Source: an uncultured Roseobacter sp. (GTDB taxonomy: Bacteria; Pseudomonadota; Alphaproteobacteria; Rhodobacterales; Rhodobacteraceae). Taken from it: a stretch of DNA of 64,000 bases. The position numbers and the translations under genes were made by a program. Below the pieces are notes generated by a model. It was not told the DNA's origin and made no database searches. It saw only the letters and a list, made by a program, of their open reading frames with translations. Positions 53,654 to 62,449 of the stretch are shown here, piece after piece (positions within the stretch are counted from its first letter, which is position 1; each line of letters opens with the position of its first letter). The stretch is taken from positions 732,001 to 796,000 of the forward strand of contig NZ_CANLKW010000002.1 in the NCBI RefSeq assembly GCF_947491795.1, written 5' to 3'.

Positions 53654-54172
53654 ATGAAACGAAATATTCTGCTCCACCCTGACCCACGCCTGAAAAAGAC
53701 GGCAGACCCCGTGACGGACCTGACAGACGATCTGCGCAGGCTGGCGGATGACATGCTGCAAACAATGTATGAGGCGCCCGGGATTGGTCTGGCGGCGCCG
53801 CAGGTGGGCATTCTGCAGCGGCTCATTGTTCTGGACTGTGTAAAAGGCGAGAGCGAAAAGCCGCGCCCGCTGGTGATGTTTAACCCGGAGGTGATCGCAT
53901 CGTCGGATGAGACCAGCGTCTATGAGGAAGGGTGCCTGTCGATCCCGGACCAGTTCGCGGATGTAACCCGCCCGGCCGAGGTCGATGTCCGCTGGATAGA
54001 CCGGGATGGCAGGGAACAGACCGAACACTTTACAGGTCTCTGGGCGACCTGCGCGCAGCACGAAATCGACCATCTGGATGGCAAACTGTTCATCGATTAT
54101 CTCAAGCCGCTCAAGCGCCAGATGATTACGCGCAAGATGGTCAAGCTGAAGCGGGAGCTTGCACGCTCATGA
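53654..54172 (+). CDS. def: Peptide deformylase, canonical copy
   Basis: 172 residues. All three motifs are intact: GIGLAAPQ, EEGCLSIP (metal Cys) and HEIDHLDG (metal His residues and catalytic Glu). It removes the N-formyl group from nascent proteins. ATG 53654 begins MKRNILLHPDPRLKK. It overlaps the second copy by 4 bp and lies in a four-gene unit ending with fmt, which adds the formyl group. Confidence 0.96.
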   Translation: MKRNILLHPDPRLKKTADPVTDLTDDLRRLADDMLQTMYEAPGIGLAAPQVGILQRLIVLDCVKGESEKPRPLVMFNPEVIASSDETSVYEEGCLSIPDQFADVTRPAEVDVRWIDRDGREQTEHFTGLWATCAQHEIDHLDGKLFIDYLKPLKRQMITRKMVKLKRELARS

Positions 54173-54672
54173 GCGTCCTGCAGATCCTTTTGTGGCCAGA
54201 CCCGCGCCTGTCGCAGGTCTGCGCGCCGGTGGGGGAGATCAGTGCGGATATCCGACAACTGGCGGATGATATGCTGGAAACCATGTATGCGGCGCCCGGG
54301 CGTGGACTGGCGGGGCCACAGATCGGGGCGATGATCCGGCTTTTTGTGATGGACACCACCTGGAAGGACGGAGAGCGGAACCCGAGGATCTTTATCAATC
54401 CCGAAATCAGGGAAACCGGCAGTGATCTTGTCACACAGGACGAGGGGTGCCTGTCTCTTCCCGGTGTGAGCGCCGGTGTTGCCCGACCGGGTCGCGTGCG
54501 CCTGGCCTGGCATGATCTGACAGGTGCCGCACAGGACGCATGGTTCGAGGGGTTTGAGGCGGCCTGTGTCCAGCACGAGCTGGATCATCTGGACGGACGC
54601 GTCACCCTGGATCATCTGGACCCTTCTGCGCGCGCACGGCTGCTGCAGGAATATGCCGGGGCGTCCCTGTGA
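54169..54672 (+). CDS. def: Peptide deformylase paralogue 2
   Basis: 167 residues. Motif I is modified to GRGLAGPQ, but EGCLSLPG and HELDHLDG keep the metal Cys, both His and the catalytic Glu, so activity is possible. It starts at an ATGA overlap with copy 1 and ends at a GTGA overlap with copy 3. The Ile-to-Arg and Ala-to-Gly changes in motif I may alter substrate range. Confidence 0.92.
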   Translation: MSVLQILLWPDPRLSQVCAPVGEISADIRQLADDMLETMYAAPGRGLAGPQIGAMIRLFVMDTTWKDGERNPRIFINPEIRETGSDLVTQDEGCLSLPGVSAGVARPGRVRLAWHDLTGAAQDAWFEGFEAACVQHELDHLDGRVTLDHLDPSARARLLQEYAGASL

Positions 54673-55166
54673 CGGTGCGGCCATTTCTCAGGTGGCCCGA
54701 CAAACGCCTGCGCACAGCAGCGGAGCCGGTGGCCGGGATCACAGACGACATCCGCAGCCTGTGGGATGATATGATTGAGACAATGGATGCGATGCCAGGC
54801 GTCGGTCTTGCGGCTCCGCAGATCGGCGTGATGCTGCAGGTGGCGGTGGTCGATGCCTCGGACAACCGCAACAAGCGGATCCGGCTGGCGAACCCCACGA
54901 TCATCGATGCCTCTGCAGTGCTGAACGAGCACGAAGAGGCCAGCCCCAATCTGCCCGGTATTTATGCGGCCATTAAACGGCCCCGCGGCGTCTCGGTACG
55001 GTTCATGGATGAAAGCGGCACATGGGTGCGGCGTGATTTTGCAGGGCTTGAGGCGACCAGCGTTCAGCATCAGATCGACCATTTGAACGGTCGCATGTAT
55101 TTCGACCGTCTGAGCAAAGTAAAACGCGACATGTTTCTGCGGCGCGCCCGCAAGATCAAAAACTGA
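54669..55166 (+). CDS. Deformylase-like protein lacking catalytic residues
   Basis: 165 residues from GTG 54669. Motif I (GVGLAAPQ) is normal, but the EGCLS motif reads EEASPNLPG, so Ser92 replaces the metal Cys, and HExDH is HQIDH with Gln135 for the catalytic Glu. It should not deformylate by the known mechanism. It is kept intact and in frame in the def-def-def-fmt unit, so a non-catalytic role (ribosome or partner binding) is plausible. Confidence 0.85.
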   Translation: MTVRPFLRWPDKRLRTAAEPVAGITDDIRSLWDDMIETMDAMPGVGLAAPQIGVMLQVAVVDASDNRNKRIRLANPTIIDASAVLNEHEEASPNLPGIYAAIKRPRGVSVRFMDESGTWVRRDFAGLEATSVQHQIDHLNGRMYFDRLSKVKRDMFLRRARKIKN

Positions 55167-55177
55167 CAGGAACCGGA

Positions 55178-56083
55178 ATGCGTGTTGTTTTCATGGGCAC
55201 CCCGGATTTTTCGGTTCCGGTTCTTGAGGCGCTGATTGCAGCGGGTCACGAAATTGCATGCGTCTACTGCCAGCCGCCGCGTCCTGCAGGCCGGGGCAAA
55301 AAGGACCGCCCCAGCCCGGTGGAGATATCTGCCCGGAACGCGGGCCTGACAGTCCGGCACCCGGTATCTCTCAGAACCACAGAAGCCCAGGCTGACTTTG
55401 CGGCGCTGGAGGCAGAAATTGCCGTGGTCGTGGCATACGGGCTGATCCTGCCACAGGCGATCCTGGACGCGCCGGCACGTGGATGCCTGAACATCCACGC
55501 GAGTCTCTTGCCCCGCTGGCGCGGTGCCGCGCCCATTCACCGGGCGATTATGGCAGGGGATGCTGAAACAGGCGTGTGTATCATGCAGATGGAGGCGGGG
55601 CTGGATACCGGGCCTGTCCTGCTGCGCAGGGCCACGCCAATCGACACAGAAGAGACAACAGCGCAGCTGCACGACCGGTTGAGCGTGATGGGCGCGGAAC
55701 TGATTGTAGCAGCACTGGCGGATCCCGACGGTCTTACACCTGTTGCACAGCCGGGAGCCGGTGTGACCTATGCCTCAAAGATCGACAAGGCCGAGGCCCG
55801 CATTGACTGGACCCTTCCCGCAGCTCAGGTGGACAGGCAGATCCGTGGTCTGTCACCGTTTCCCGGGGCCTGGACGGAACACAATGGTACCCGCATCAAG
55901 GTGCTTGGCGCGCGGCGGGCACAGGGCGATGGTGTGCCGGGCACTGTCCTGATCAACCCCCTGCGTGTTGCCTGCGGCGCAGGTGCCGTGGAGCTGACAC
56001 GACTGCAGCGCGCGGGCAGGGGTGCCCAGTCAGCCGAAGAGTTTCTGCGGGGCTGGCCGCTGGCCCCTGGCACAGCGTTTTAA
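55178..56083 (+). CDS. fmt: Methionyl-tRNA formyltransferase
   Basis: 301 residues. [20 protein letters not shown] is the start, [20 protein letters not shown] the 10-formyl-THF site with Asn, His and the SLLP loop, and the C-terminal OB domain binds initiator tRNA. It formylates Met-tRNAi, providing the substrate that the def products later process. Begins 11 bp after the third def copy. Confidence 0.96.
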   Translation: MRVVFMGTPDFSVPVLEALIAAGHEIACVYCQPPRPAGRGKKDRPSPVEISARNAGLTVRHPVSLRTTEAQADFAALEAEIAVVVAYGLILPQAILDAPARGCLNIHASLLPRWRGAAPIHRAIMAGDAETGVCIMQMEAGLDTGPVLLRRATPIDTEETTAQLHDRLSVMGAELIVAALADPDGLTPVAQPGAGVTYASKIDKAEARIDWTLPAAQVDRQIRGLSPFPGAWTEHNGTRIKVLGARRAQGDGVPGTVLINPLRVACGAGAVELTRLQRAGRGAQSAEEFLRGWPLAPGTAF

Positions 56084-56197
56084 CGCGTCAACCGAAAAAC
56101 CCGGCTCACGCAACGCGGCCTGAAATCATAGATTTCGACGTGTTGCATGATGCACTATGCTTTGAATACTTCATCACTCGTTATAGGAGACCGGCTC

Positions 56198-56434
56198 ATG
56201 TTCCCGACACTCATCGGAACCGTCGTTATTGCAGGCATCGTCGGGTACCTGTCAGAACGGTCCGGCTTTACGCACAACGGGGTTTTGCAGAGCATCGTTA
56301 TCTGTGTCGGCGGTGCGTTTGTCTTTTACTTTGTGACGCTGATGTTTGGCCTGGGCTTTGGCAGCCCCGGTATGAACGCCATCGCGTCTTCGGTCGGCGC
56401 GCTGATTATCGTGCCCTTTCACTGGCGCAGGTAG
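56198..56434 (+). CDS. Small integral membrane protein, GlsB/YeaQ-like
   Basis: 78 residues from ATG 56198 with AGGAGA seven bases upstream. Three hydrophobic segments (FPTLIGTVVIAGIVGYLSER, VLQSIVICVGGAFVFYFV and IASSVGALIIVPF) resemble the GlsB/YeaQ/YmgE transglycosylase-associated group, which are stress-linked. Convergent with the RND gene with one base between. Confidence 0.65.
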   Translation: MFPTLIGTVVIAGIVGYLSERSGFTHNGVLQSIVICVGGAFVFYFVTLMFGLGFGSPGMNAIASSVGALIIVPFHWRR

Positions 56435-56435
56435 C

Positions 56436-59400
56436 CTATTCGGCGGGTGCACGGGACAGGCTTTCCTCGTCTTCACGCGGGGCCCGGACGCACAGGCGCA
56501 GCAGCGGTGGAACTGTCAGCAGCGTCAGAAACGCCGACATGGACAGGCCCCCGACAACAACCGCGCCAAGCCCCTTGTAAAGCTCGGAACCCTCGCCGGG
56601 AAAGACAACCAGCGGCATCATGCCAAAGACCGATGTCAGGGTGGACATAAAGATCGGCCGGATCCGGTTGCGCGTCGCTTCTTCGATGGCATCCACCGGG
56701 GCCATGCCTTCGTCGCGCAGGTGATAGAGTGTCTGGTGTACAATCAGGATCGCGTTGTTCACGACGATGCCCACCAGAATAATGAAGCCCAGCAGGGTCA
56801 GCATATCCAGCGGCTGCGTCTGAAAGGTGTTGAGCAGCGCAAGCCCGCCGACGCCACCGGCTGCCGCCACGGGCACAGAGATCAAAATGACCAGCGGCAG
56901 TACAAAGCTCTCAAACAGAATGGCCATCACAAGAAAGACGATGACCAGAGCAACAGCAAGGTTGATCTGGATGGCGTCCCAGGTCTGACTCAGCTGGTCG
57001 GCGGTGCCGGAAACACTGACCCGGATGCCGTTTGGCAGACCGCGCGCCTCCAGCACATCAACCACTTCTGTCTCCAGCAGTTCGACCGCTGCTTCAAGTG
57101 GCAGAGCATCTGAGGGCCGTACTTCGAGTGTGACCGTCCTCAGCCTGTCACGGTGCCGGATTTCGGTGGGACCTGCCGTTACAACGACGTCGGCGAGCGC
57201 CGAGACCGGAACGATCTCGCCGGACGGTGTTACAACAGGGTAATTGCCGATGTCCTGTGTCCGCTGTGCTGTTTGCAATCCCGGATCGCCCTTGAGCATC
57301 AGGTTCAGTCGTTCAGCGCCCACGGTGATTTCGGCCACGCGCAATCCGTCGTTAAAGGCGTCAACCGTTGTCGCAAGATCAGAGGCGGTCAGCCCTGCAT
57401 CCGCCAGTCGCAGCCGGTCAGGCACCAGACGCACTTCGGGTGCCCCAAGCTCAAGCCCCGGAATCGGGCGGAACTGGTGACCTTCTGAGCGTGGCAGAAG
57501 ACCGGCAATCGTGCCTGCGGCCTGTCCGGCCACTGCCAGAATTTCATCAAGATCCTGGCCGGAGATATTCAGCTCAATGGTCCGGCCACCACCGACCCCG
57601 CGACCAAAGAGCGACGGCTGGGTCATGAACCCAAAGGTGCCGGGTTCGGCAAAGATCGGGCGGGACAGCACGGGGATCAGATCACTTGCCCGGCTGCCAT
57701 CGACCGCCGCTGCACCCACGAAGCTGTTGCCCGGCGTTGCCACGAAAAAGAAGTTCTCGATGGTTGGTGTTCCGTCTTCCATCGCCGGGGCGGGAGCCGC
57801 TTCCCACAGGGGCTGCGCCACGGCCTCGATGCGCTGGGCGATCGTTTGTGTGGTGTCCAGATTGTACCCCGGCGGTGGAATGATCAGGCCGAATACAAGG
57901 TTTCGGTTGCCCTCGGGCAGGTATTCAAGCCGTGGCAGAAACACGAAACTTGCAACTGCAGCACCGCCTGCGATGAGAGTTACCATCGCCAGGCCGATCG
58001 TTCGGAACCGCACTGTCAGGCGCACATAGGACATGACCAGCCTGTGAAACCCGCCGGCCAGATGGTCGAGGCCCCAGATTCGCAGGGTTTTCTGCTCACC
58101 ACGCCTGAGCAGCCTGCTGGCCAGTGCGGGGATCACGGTCACGGCCACAACCAGTGACAGGAGCACCGAGACAGAGATCGCAACCGCAATGTCACGGAAC
58201 AGCTGGCCGGCCTCCAGCTGCATGATGAGGATCGGAATGAACACCAGCACTGTTGTCAGCGCAGAGACAAGAATTGCCCCCCAGACCTGTCGCGCGCCCA
58301 GATAGGCGGCCTCGCGCCGGTTTTTGCCCTGTTCCCGCAGCCGGTAAATGTTTTCCAGAACCACGATTGCGGCGTCCACAATCATCCCGACCGCAAAGGC
58401 AATACCGGCGAGTGAGATCACGTTCAGAGTCCGCCCGGTCGCGGCCATCGCCACGAAAGTCGCCACGATACTCACCGGGATTGCCAACGAGACCACCAGC
58501 GTGACACGCATGCTGCGTAAAAACAGCAGGAGTACGCCGGCAGCGAGCAAACCGCCGATCCAGATGTTCTGGGTAACAAGGCGGATCGCGCCGTCGATGT
58601 AGACGGTTTCGTCATAGACCTGACGCATTTTCAGACCAGCGTCCGTGACTGGCCCTTCGTTCAGTTCTGCCAGAACTGTGCGGACAGAATCCATCGTTTC
58701 GATCACATTCGCACCGGGTTCCCGCACGATGTTAAAGGCCAGACCGGGCGCGCCCCGAAACCGCAGGCGCGCGGTCGGATCCTGATAGGCAAATCCTACC
58801 TCTGCGATATCGCCCACGCGCACACGGCCCGAACCGCCCGAACCGATATCCGAGCGCAGCACGACCTGTTCGATGGCTTCCGCTGTGTTCAGGTTGCCTT
58901 CGGCGCGCACGATGTAACGGCGTTTGCCTTCCTCTACATCGCCTGCAGACAGAGAAATGTTTTCGCTGCGCAGGATCCGCACGACCTCTGGCACCGTCAG
59001 GTCAAACCGCGACAGGCGGCGAGGGTCGACAACGACCTGCAACTCGCGCGTGACTCCGCCAAAAACGTTGACAGCAGAGACGCCCTCGATCCGTTCCACC
59101 CGGTCTTTGATGATATCTTCAACAAAGTCCCCATAGGTGGGCATTTCGCGCGTATTGCCGTCCGCTGCGGTCAGCAGGACCCAGGCAATCGGGCTGTCGT
59201 CTGCGCCCGAGGTGTCCAGCGACGGCTCGCCTGCCTCATCAGGGTAATCGCCGACGCGGTCCAGTCGGTTGGAAACCAGCAGGAGCGACTGACCCATATC
59301 AGTGCCAATGCCAAATTCGAGCGTCACCTCTGCTTCGCCGGTGCGCGCGCGCGATGTCATGATATCGAGGCCCTCGAGCCCGCGCAGCGCTTCCTCCTGC

Positions 59401-59597
59401 GGGTTGATGATCTCGCGCTCGACTTCAGAGGGGGCGGCACCGGGCCAGTTGGTCGTGATCACAACAATGGGTTTGCGTACATCAGGTGCCAGCTGGATCG
59501 GAATGCGCGTCACGGCAATAATTCCGAACAATACCGCCATGATGACGGCGGCCATTACGGCTACCGGGCGGTCGATCGCAAAGCGGATGATATCCAT
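56436..59597 (-). CDS. RND efflux transporter, inner-membrane permease
   Basis: 1053 residues, AcrB/MexB-like with 12 membrane helices and two large periplasmic loops. RFAIDRPVAVMAAVIMAVLF and VILVGIVVNNAILIVHQTLY-like segments mark RND. In helix 4 the proton-relay pair reads GMIVDAAIVVLENI, so only one of the two Asp is present. It follows its adaptor by 5 bp. No outer-membrane channel gene is next to it, so it likely shares a TolC. Confidence 0.92.
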   Translation of the reverse strand: MDIIRFAIDRPVAVMAAVIMAVLFGIIAVTRIPIQLAPDVRKPIVVITTNWPGAAPSEVEREIINPQEEALRGLEGLDIMTSRARTGEAEVTLEFGIGTDMGQSLLLVSNRLDRVGDYPDEAGEPSLDTSGADDSPIAWVLLTAADGNTREMPTYGDFVEDIIKDRVERIEGVSAVNVFGGVTRELQVVVDPRRLSRFDLTVPEVVRILRSENISLSAGDVEEGKRRYIVRAEGNLNTAEAIEQVVLRSDIGSGGSGRVRVGDIAEVGFAYQDPTARLRFRGAPGLAFNIVREPGANVIETMDSVRTVLAELNEGPVTDAGLKMRQVYDETVYIDGAIRLVTQNIWIGGLLAAGVLLLFLRSMRVTLVVSLAIPVSIVATFVAMAATGRTLNVISLAGIAFAVGMIVDAAIVVLENIYRLREQGKNRREAAYLGARQVWGAILVSALTTVLVFIPILIMQLEAGQLFRDIAVAISVSVLLSLVVAVTVIPALASRLLRRGEQKTLRIWGLDHLAGGFHRLVMSYVRLTVRFRTIGLAMVTLIAGGAAVASFVFLPRLEYLPEGNRNLVFGLIIPPPGYNLDTTQTIAQRIEAVAQPLWEAAPAPAMEDGTPTIENFFFVATPGNSFVGAAAVDGSRASDLIPVLSRPIFAEPGTFGFMTQPSLFGRGVGGGRTIELNISGQDLDEILAVAGQAAGTIAGLLPRSEGHQFRPIPGLELGAPEVRLVPDRLRLADAGLTASDLATTVDAFNDGLRVAEITVGAERLNLMLKGDPGLQTAQRTQDIGNYPVVTPSGEIVPVSALADVVVTAGPTEIRHRDRLRTVTLEVRPSDALPLEAAVELLETEVVDVLEARGLPNGIRVSVSGTADQLSQTWDAIQINLAVALVIVFLVMAILFESFVLPLVILISVPVAAAGGVGGLALLNTFQTQPLDMLTLLGFIILVGIVVNNAILIVHQTLYHLRDEGMAPVDAIEEATRNRIRPIFMSTLTSVFGMMPLVVFPGEGSELYKGLGAVVVGGLSMSAFLTLLTVPPLLRLCVRAPREDEESLSRAPAE

Positions 59598-59602
59598 CGC
59601 AG

Positions 59603-60730
59603 TTACCCCTGATCCCCGCCGCCCATGGGCGCGATATCCTGTCCCGGGCGCAGTCGTTCATTGCCGCGCGTGACAACGACTTCGCCCTCGCTCAGACCGC
59701 TGAGCACCTCAAACCTGTCCCCGAGAGCGACACCGATCTGTACCTGCCGGGGCTGTGCCTTGCCGTCCTCACTGACGAAAACCGTCCAGCCGCCGCGTGC
59801 CTGGACAAGAGCGTCCTTGGGCACGGACAGCACATCGCGTGGTTTGCTGACAGGTATCGAAACGGTAATTGACTGCCCGATGGCAGTGTCTGCCATGTCG
59901 AGCAGTTGCGGGGCGGTGAAACGCACAGGGCGCGTGCGTGTCGACTGATCTTCTACGGGGAAGAGCACCCGGACTGTCATCTCAAGCTCGACACCGGTTT
60001 CTGTCTGTCCCGACACAGCCAGTCCCGGGGACAGGGTGCCGATATACCGCGCGGGCACCGAGGCCTCCACTTCAAATGAGCTGGTATCCAACAGGGTAAC
60101 AACGGGCGCGCCGGAGCTGATAAACTCACCCGGGTTGGTGTTTACTTCCAGAACGATACCAGCAAAGGGCGCTGTGATCTGTGCGCGCTCCAGCTGGTAT
60201 TGGGCCTCTGCCCGGGCGGCTTCAGCACTGCTGACACGGGCCTCTGCCTCGGCCAGAAGGCCGCGGGCTTCGAACAGGTCGCTTTGTGCTTCGTCAAACC
60301 GGCTGGAAGAAAAAGCGTTGGTGTCGCGCAGCCCGTCGATGCGTCCCAGCGCTTTGGTGGCGCGGTCAACGCGGGCGCGGGCGGTAACAATCCCGGCGCT
60401 GGTCTCAGCAAGGCGTGCCTCGGCCTGACGGGCAAGGATCTGGGACAGCTCTGTGTCCAGTTCCACGATAACCCCGCCTTCTGACACGCTCATGCCCTCC
60501 AGCACATGGACTTTCTCGACATTGCCGGAAATCCGGCTGGCAATGGTGCCTTCGCGCGATGTAACGACCTCGGCAAACAGTGGCACCGTTTCTGCAATGC
60601 TCTGAAATTCAACGGTTTCCACACCTACGGCTGCGGCCCGCCCCTGCGCCGGGGCGTGCGTGCCAAAACAGGTAATTGCTGCAGTCAAAAAAACGCAGCT
60701 CAGGCGAAACCAGCGGTCCTTGCGGCTCAT
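59603..60730 (-). CDS. RND efflux periplasmic adaptor (membrane-fusion protein)
   Basis: 375 residues with signal peptide (LSCVFLTAAITCFGTHAPAQ). Order is lipoyl/barrel-sandwich (SGNVEKVHVLEGMSVSEGGV), a coiled-coil hairpin (residues about 95-170, Ala/Arg/Glu-rich), then the other half-lipoyl (APFAGIVLEVNTNPGEFISS) and a beta-barrel. It connects the permease to an outer-membrane channel. First gene of the pair. Confidence 0.92.
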   Translation of the reverse strand: MSRKDRWFRLSCVFLTAAITCFGTHAPAQGRAAAVGVETVEFQSIAETVPLFAEVVTSREGTIASRISGNVEKVHVLEGMSVSEGGVIVELDTELSQILARQAEARLAETSAGIVTARARVDRATKALGRIDGLRDTNAFSSSRFDEAQSDLFEARGLLAEAEARVSSAEAARAEAQYQLERAQITAPFAGIVLEVNTNPGEFISSGAPVVTLLDTSSFEVEASVPARYIGTLSPGLAVSGQTETGVELEMTVRVLFPVEDQSTRTRPVRFTAPQLLDMADTAIGQSITVSIPVSKPRDVLSVPKDALVQARGGWTVFVSEDGKAQPRQVQIGVALGDRFEVLSGLSEGEVVVTRGNERLRPGQDIAPMGGGDQG

Positions 60731-60901
60731 ATCCAGCCCTTGTCAGAAAATGGTAATCAAGACCCTGAGATAGGGCTTTTTGGCTGAAATGAAACAGGAA
60801 ATCCGGCCTGCGCGCGGATTGAATGGGTCTCTCGCTGTCTTGTGCTGCTCTATCATGCGCTTTTCGCAGTTCCGAAGACGAGCGCCGTGCCGCCCGGTGT
60901 T

Positions 60902-62449
60902 TCAGCTTTCCGGCGGTGCTTCGCCCGCGTCTGTCTTGTGGCGGATCCATTCGTGCAGACGTTCCAGAGCATCTGCATCGACCTTTGGGCCGGGCGTGTC
61001 ATTCAGAATGCTCTGCCATTTTTTCGTGGCTCTGGTGGTGGCGTCTTCCGCGCCGTTCTCCTGCCAGGTGCCGAAATTGGACAGATCCCCGATGAGGGGT
61101 TCATAAAAGGCTGTCTGGTATCGCTCCATCGTGTGGGCCGCGCCAAAGAAATGACCGCCGGGTGCAACCTCGGCCAGCGCTTCCAGTGCAATATCGGCGG
61201 TTTCTGCGGGTGTCTCTGCGCAGAGCTCTGCCATCATTTGCAGAACCTCAATATCCGTGATGAACTTTTCATAGGACACGGAAAGACCGCCTTCGAGCCA
61301 CCCGGCGGCGTGGATGACCACGGTTGAACCCGCCATCAGGCACCCCCACAGCCCCATCTGCGTTTCATGTGCTGCCTGAACGTCGCTGATGTTTCCTGCC
61401 GCACCCGTCGCACATCGCCAGGGCAGCCCGGTCAGACGGGCCAGTTGTCCGGCGGCAAGACTGGCTTTGAAGTGTTCCGGTGTGCCGAACGCCGGAGCCC
61501 CGGATTTCATATCCACATTAGAGGTGAAGGTCCCATAGCAGACCGGCGCGCGCGGCCTGACCAACTGGGTGAGTGCGATTGCTGCCAGTGCTTCGGCATG
61601 GCTGAGTGTTATGGCTCCGGCGACGGTCACCGGCGCCATCGCCCCCATGAGCGTGAAGGGCGTCACGATACTGACCTGCCCGGCGCGCGCGAAATCGATC
61701 AGGCCCTGCGCCATTGGGGTGTCGATCTGACGGGGCGAGTTGGTGTTGATGATTGTGTAGCAATGACTTTCTGCCATGAATTCATCATCCGACAGGCCAC
61801 GGAAATCCTTCAGCATTTCAAAGCACTGCTCGGATTGTGGGGTCCCACGCGCATAGATGAACGGTGTCTTGTCAGACAGGCTTAGCATGGTTTCCATGGT
61901 CATGTAGTGACGCAGGTGCACCGGTACGTCCTGCGGTTCGACCAGAGGCGGGGCCATGTGAAGCACATCAAAGTGCTGGGTCAGACGGATCAGCTCGCGA
62001 AAATCCTCACCTGTCCCGGGTCGTCTGCCGCGCACCCTGTCGGTCGCGTGCGGTGCTCCTGCACCGGGCTGGAAAATCAGCGCGCCCTGCTCCAGCACCA
62101 GATCGCGGTGTCGCGCACCGCCACGCACGGAAATGGACTTTGGCGCGCTGTCTAGGGCCGCCGTGATGATGTCCCCTCCGATCCAGACCATTTCGCTTTC
62201 TTCGTCAACGCGGGCACCGGCGGCGGCAAAGATGCGGCGCGCCTCTGGCAGCAGGACCCTGATCCCAAGGTCTTGCAGAACCGACAGGGCGGCCTCGTGT
62301 ATTGCGCTGACCCTGTCTTCGGAGAAGATGGCAGCGGGGGGGAACGGGTTGCGCAGATTGCGATAGTTTACGTCGCGCACCGGCGCGGTCCTGCCGCCGC
62401 TCCCTCCGCGTCTGGTCCTGCGCCGACCCTGGTTTTCCACCGTATTCAT
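60902..62449 (-). CDS. MttB-like methyltransferase without pyrrolysine
   Basis: 515 residues, trimethylamine methyltransferase superfamily (COG5598). An Arg-rich N-terminus is followed by the barrel with PGAGAPHATDRVRG and CYGTFTSNVDMKSGAPAFGT. The archaeal enzyme has Pyl at an in-frame amber codon; none occurs here, so it is the non-Pyl type, some of which demethylate glycine betaine, proline betaine or related compounds onto a corrinoid. Overlaps the FAD/GcvT gene by 4 bp (ATGA). Confidence 0.88.
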   Translation of the reverse strand: MNTVENQGRRRTRRGGSGGRTAPVRDVNYRNLRNPFPPAAIFSEDRVSAIHEAALSVLQDLGIRVLLPEARRIFAAAGARVDEESEMVWIGGDIITAALDSAPKSISVRGGARHRDLVLEQGALIFQPGAGAPHATDRVRGRRPGTGEDFRELIRLTQHFDVLHMAPPLVEPQDVPVHLRHYMTMETMLSLSDKTPFIYARGTPQSEQCFEMLKDFRGLSDDEFMAESHCYTIINTNSPRQIDTPMAQGLIDFARAGQVSIVTPFTLMGAMAPVTVAGAITLSHAEALAAIALTQLVRPRAPVCYGTFTSNVDMKSGAPAFGTPEHFKASLAAGQLARLTGLPWRCATGAAGNISDVQAAHETQMGLWGCLMAGSTVVIHAAGWLEGGLSVSYEKFITDIEVLQMMAELCAETPAETADIALEALAEVAPGGHFFGAAHTMERYQTAFYEPLIGDLSNFGTWQENGAEDATTRATKKWQSILNDTPGPKVDADALERLHEWIRHKTDAGEAPPES

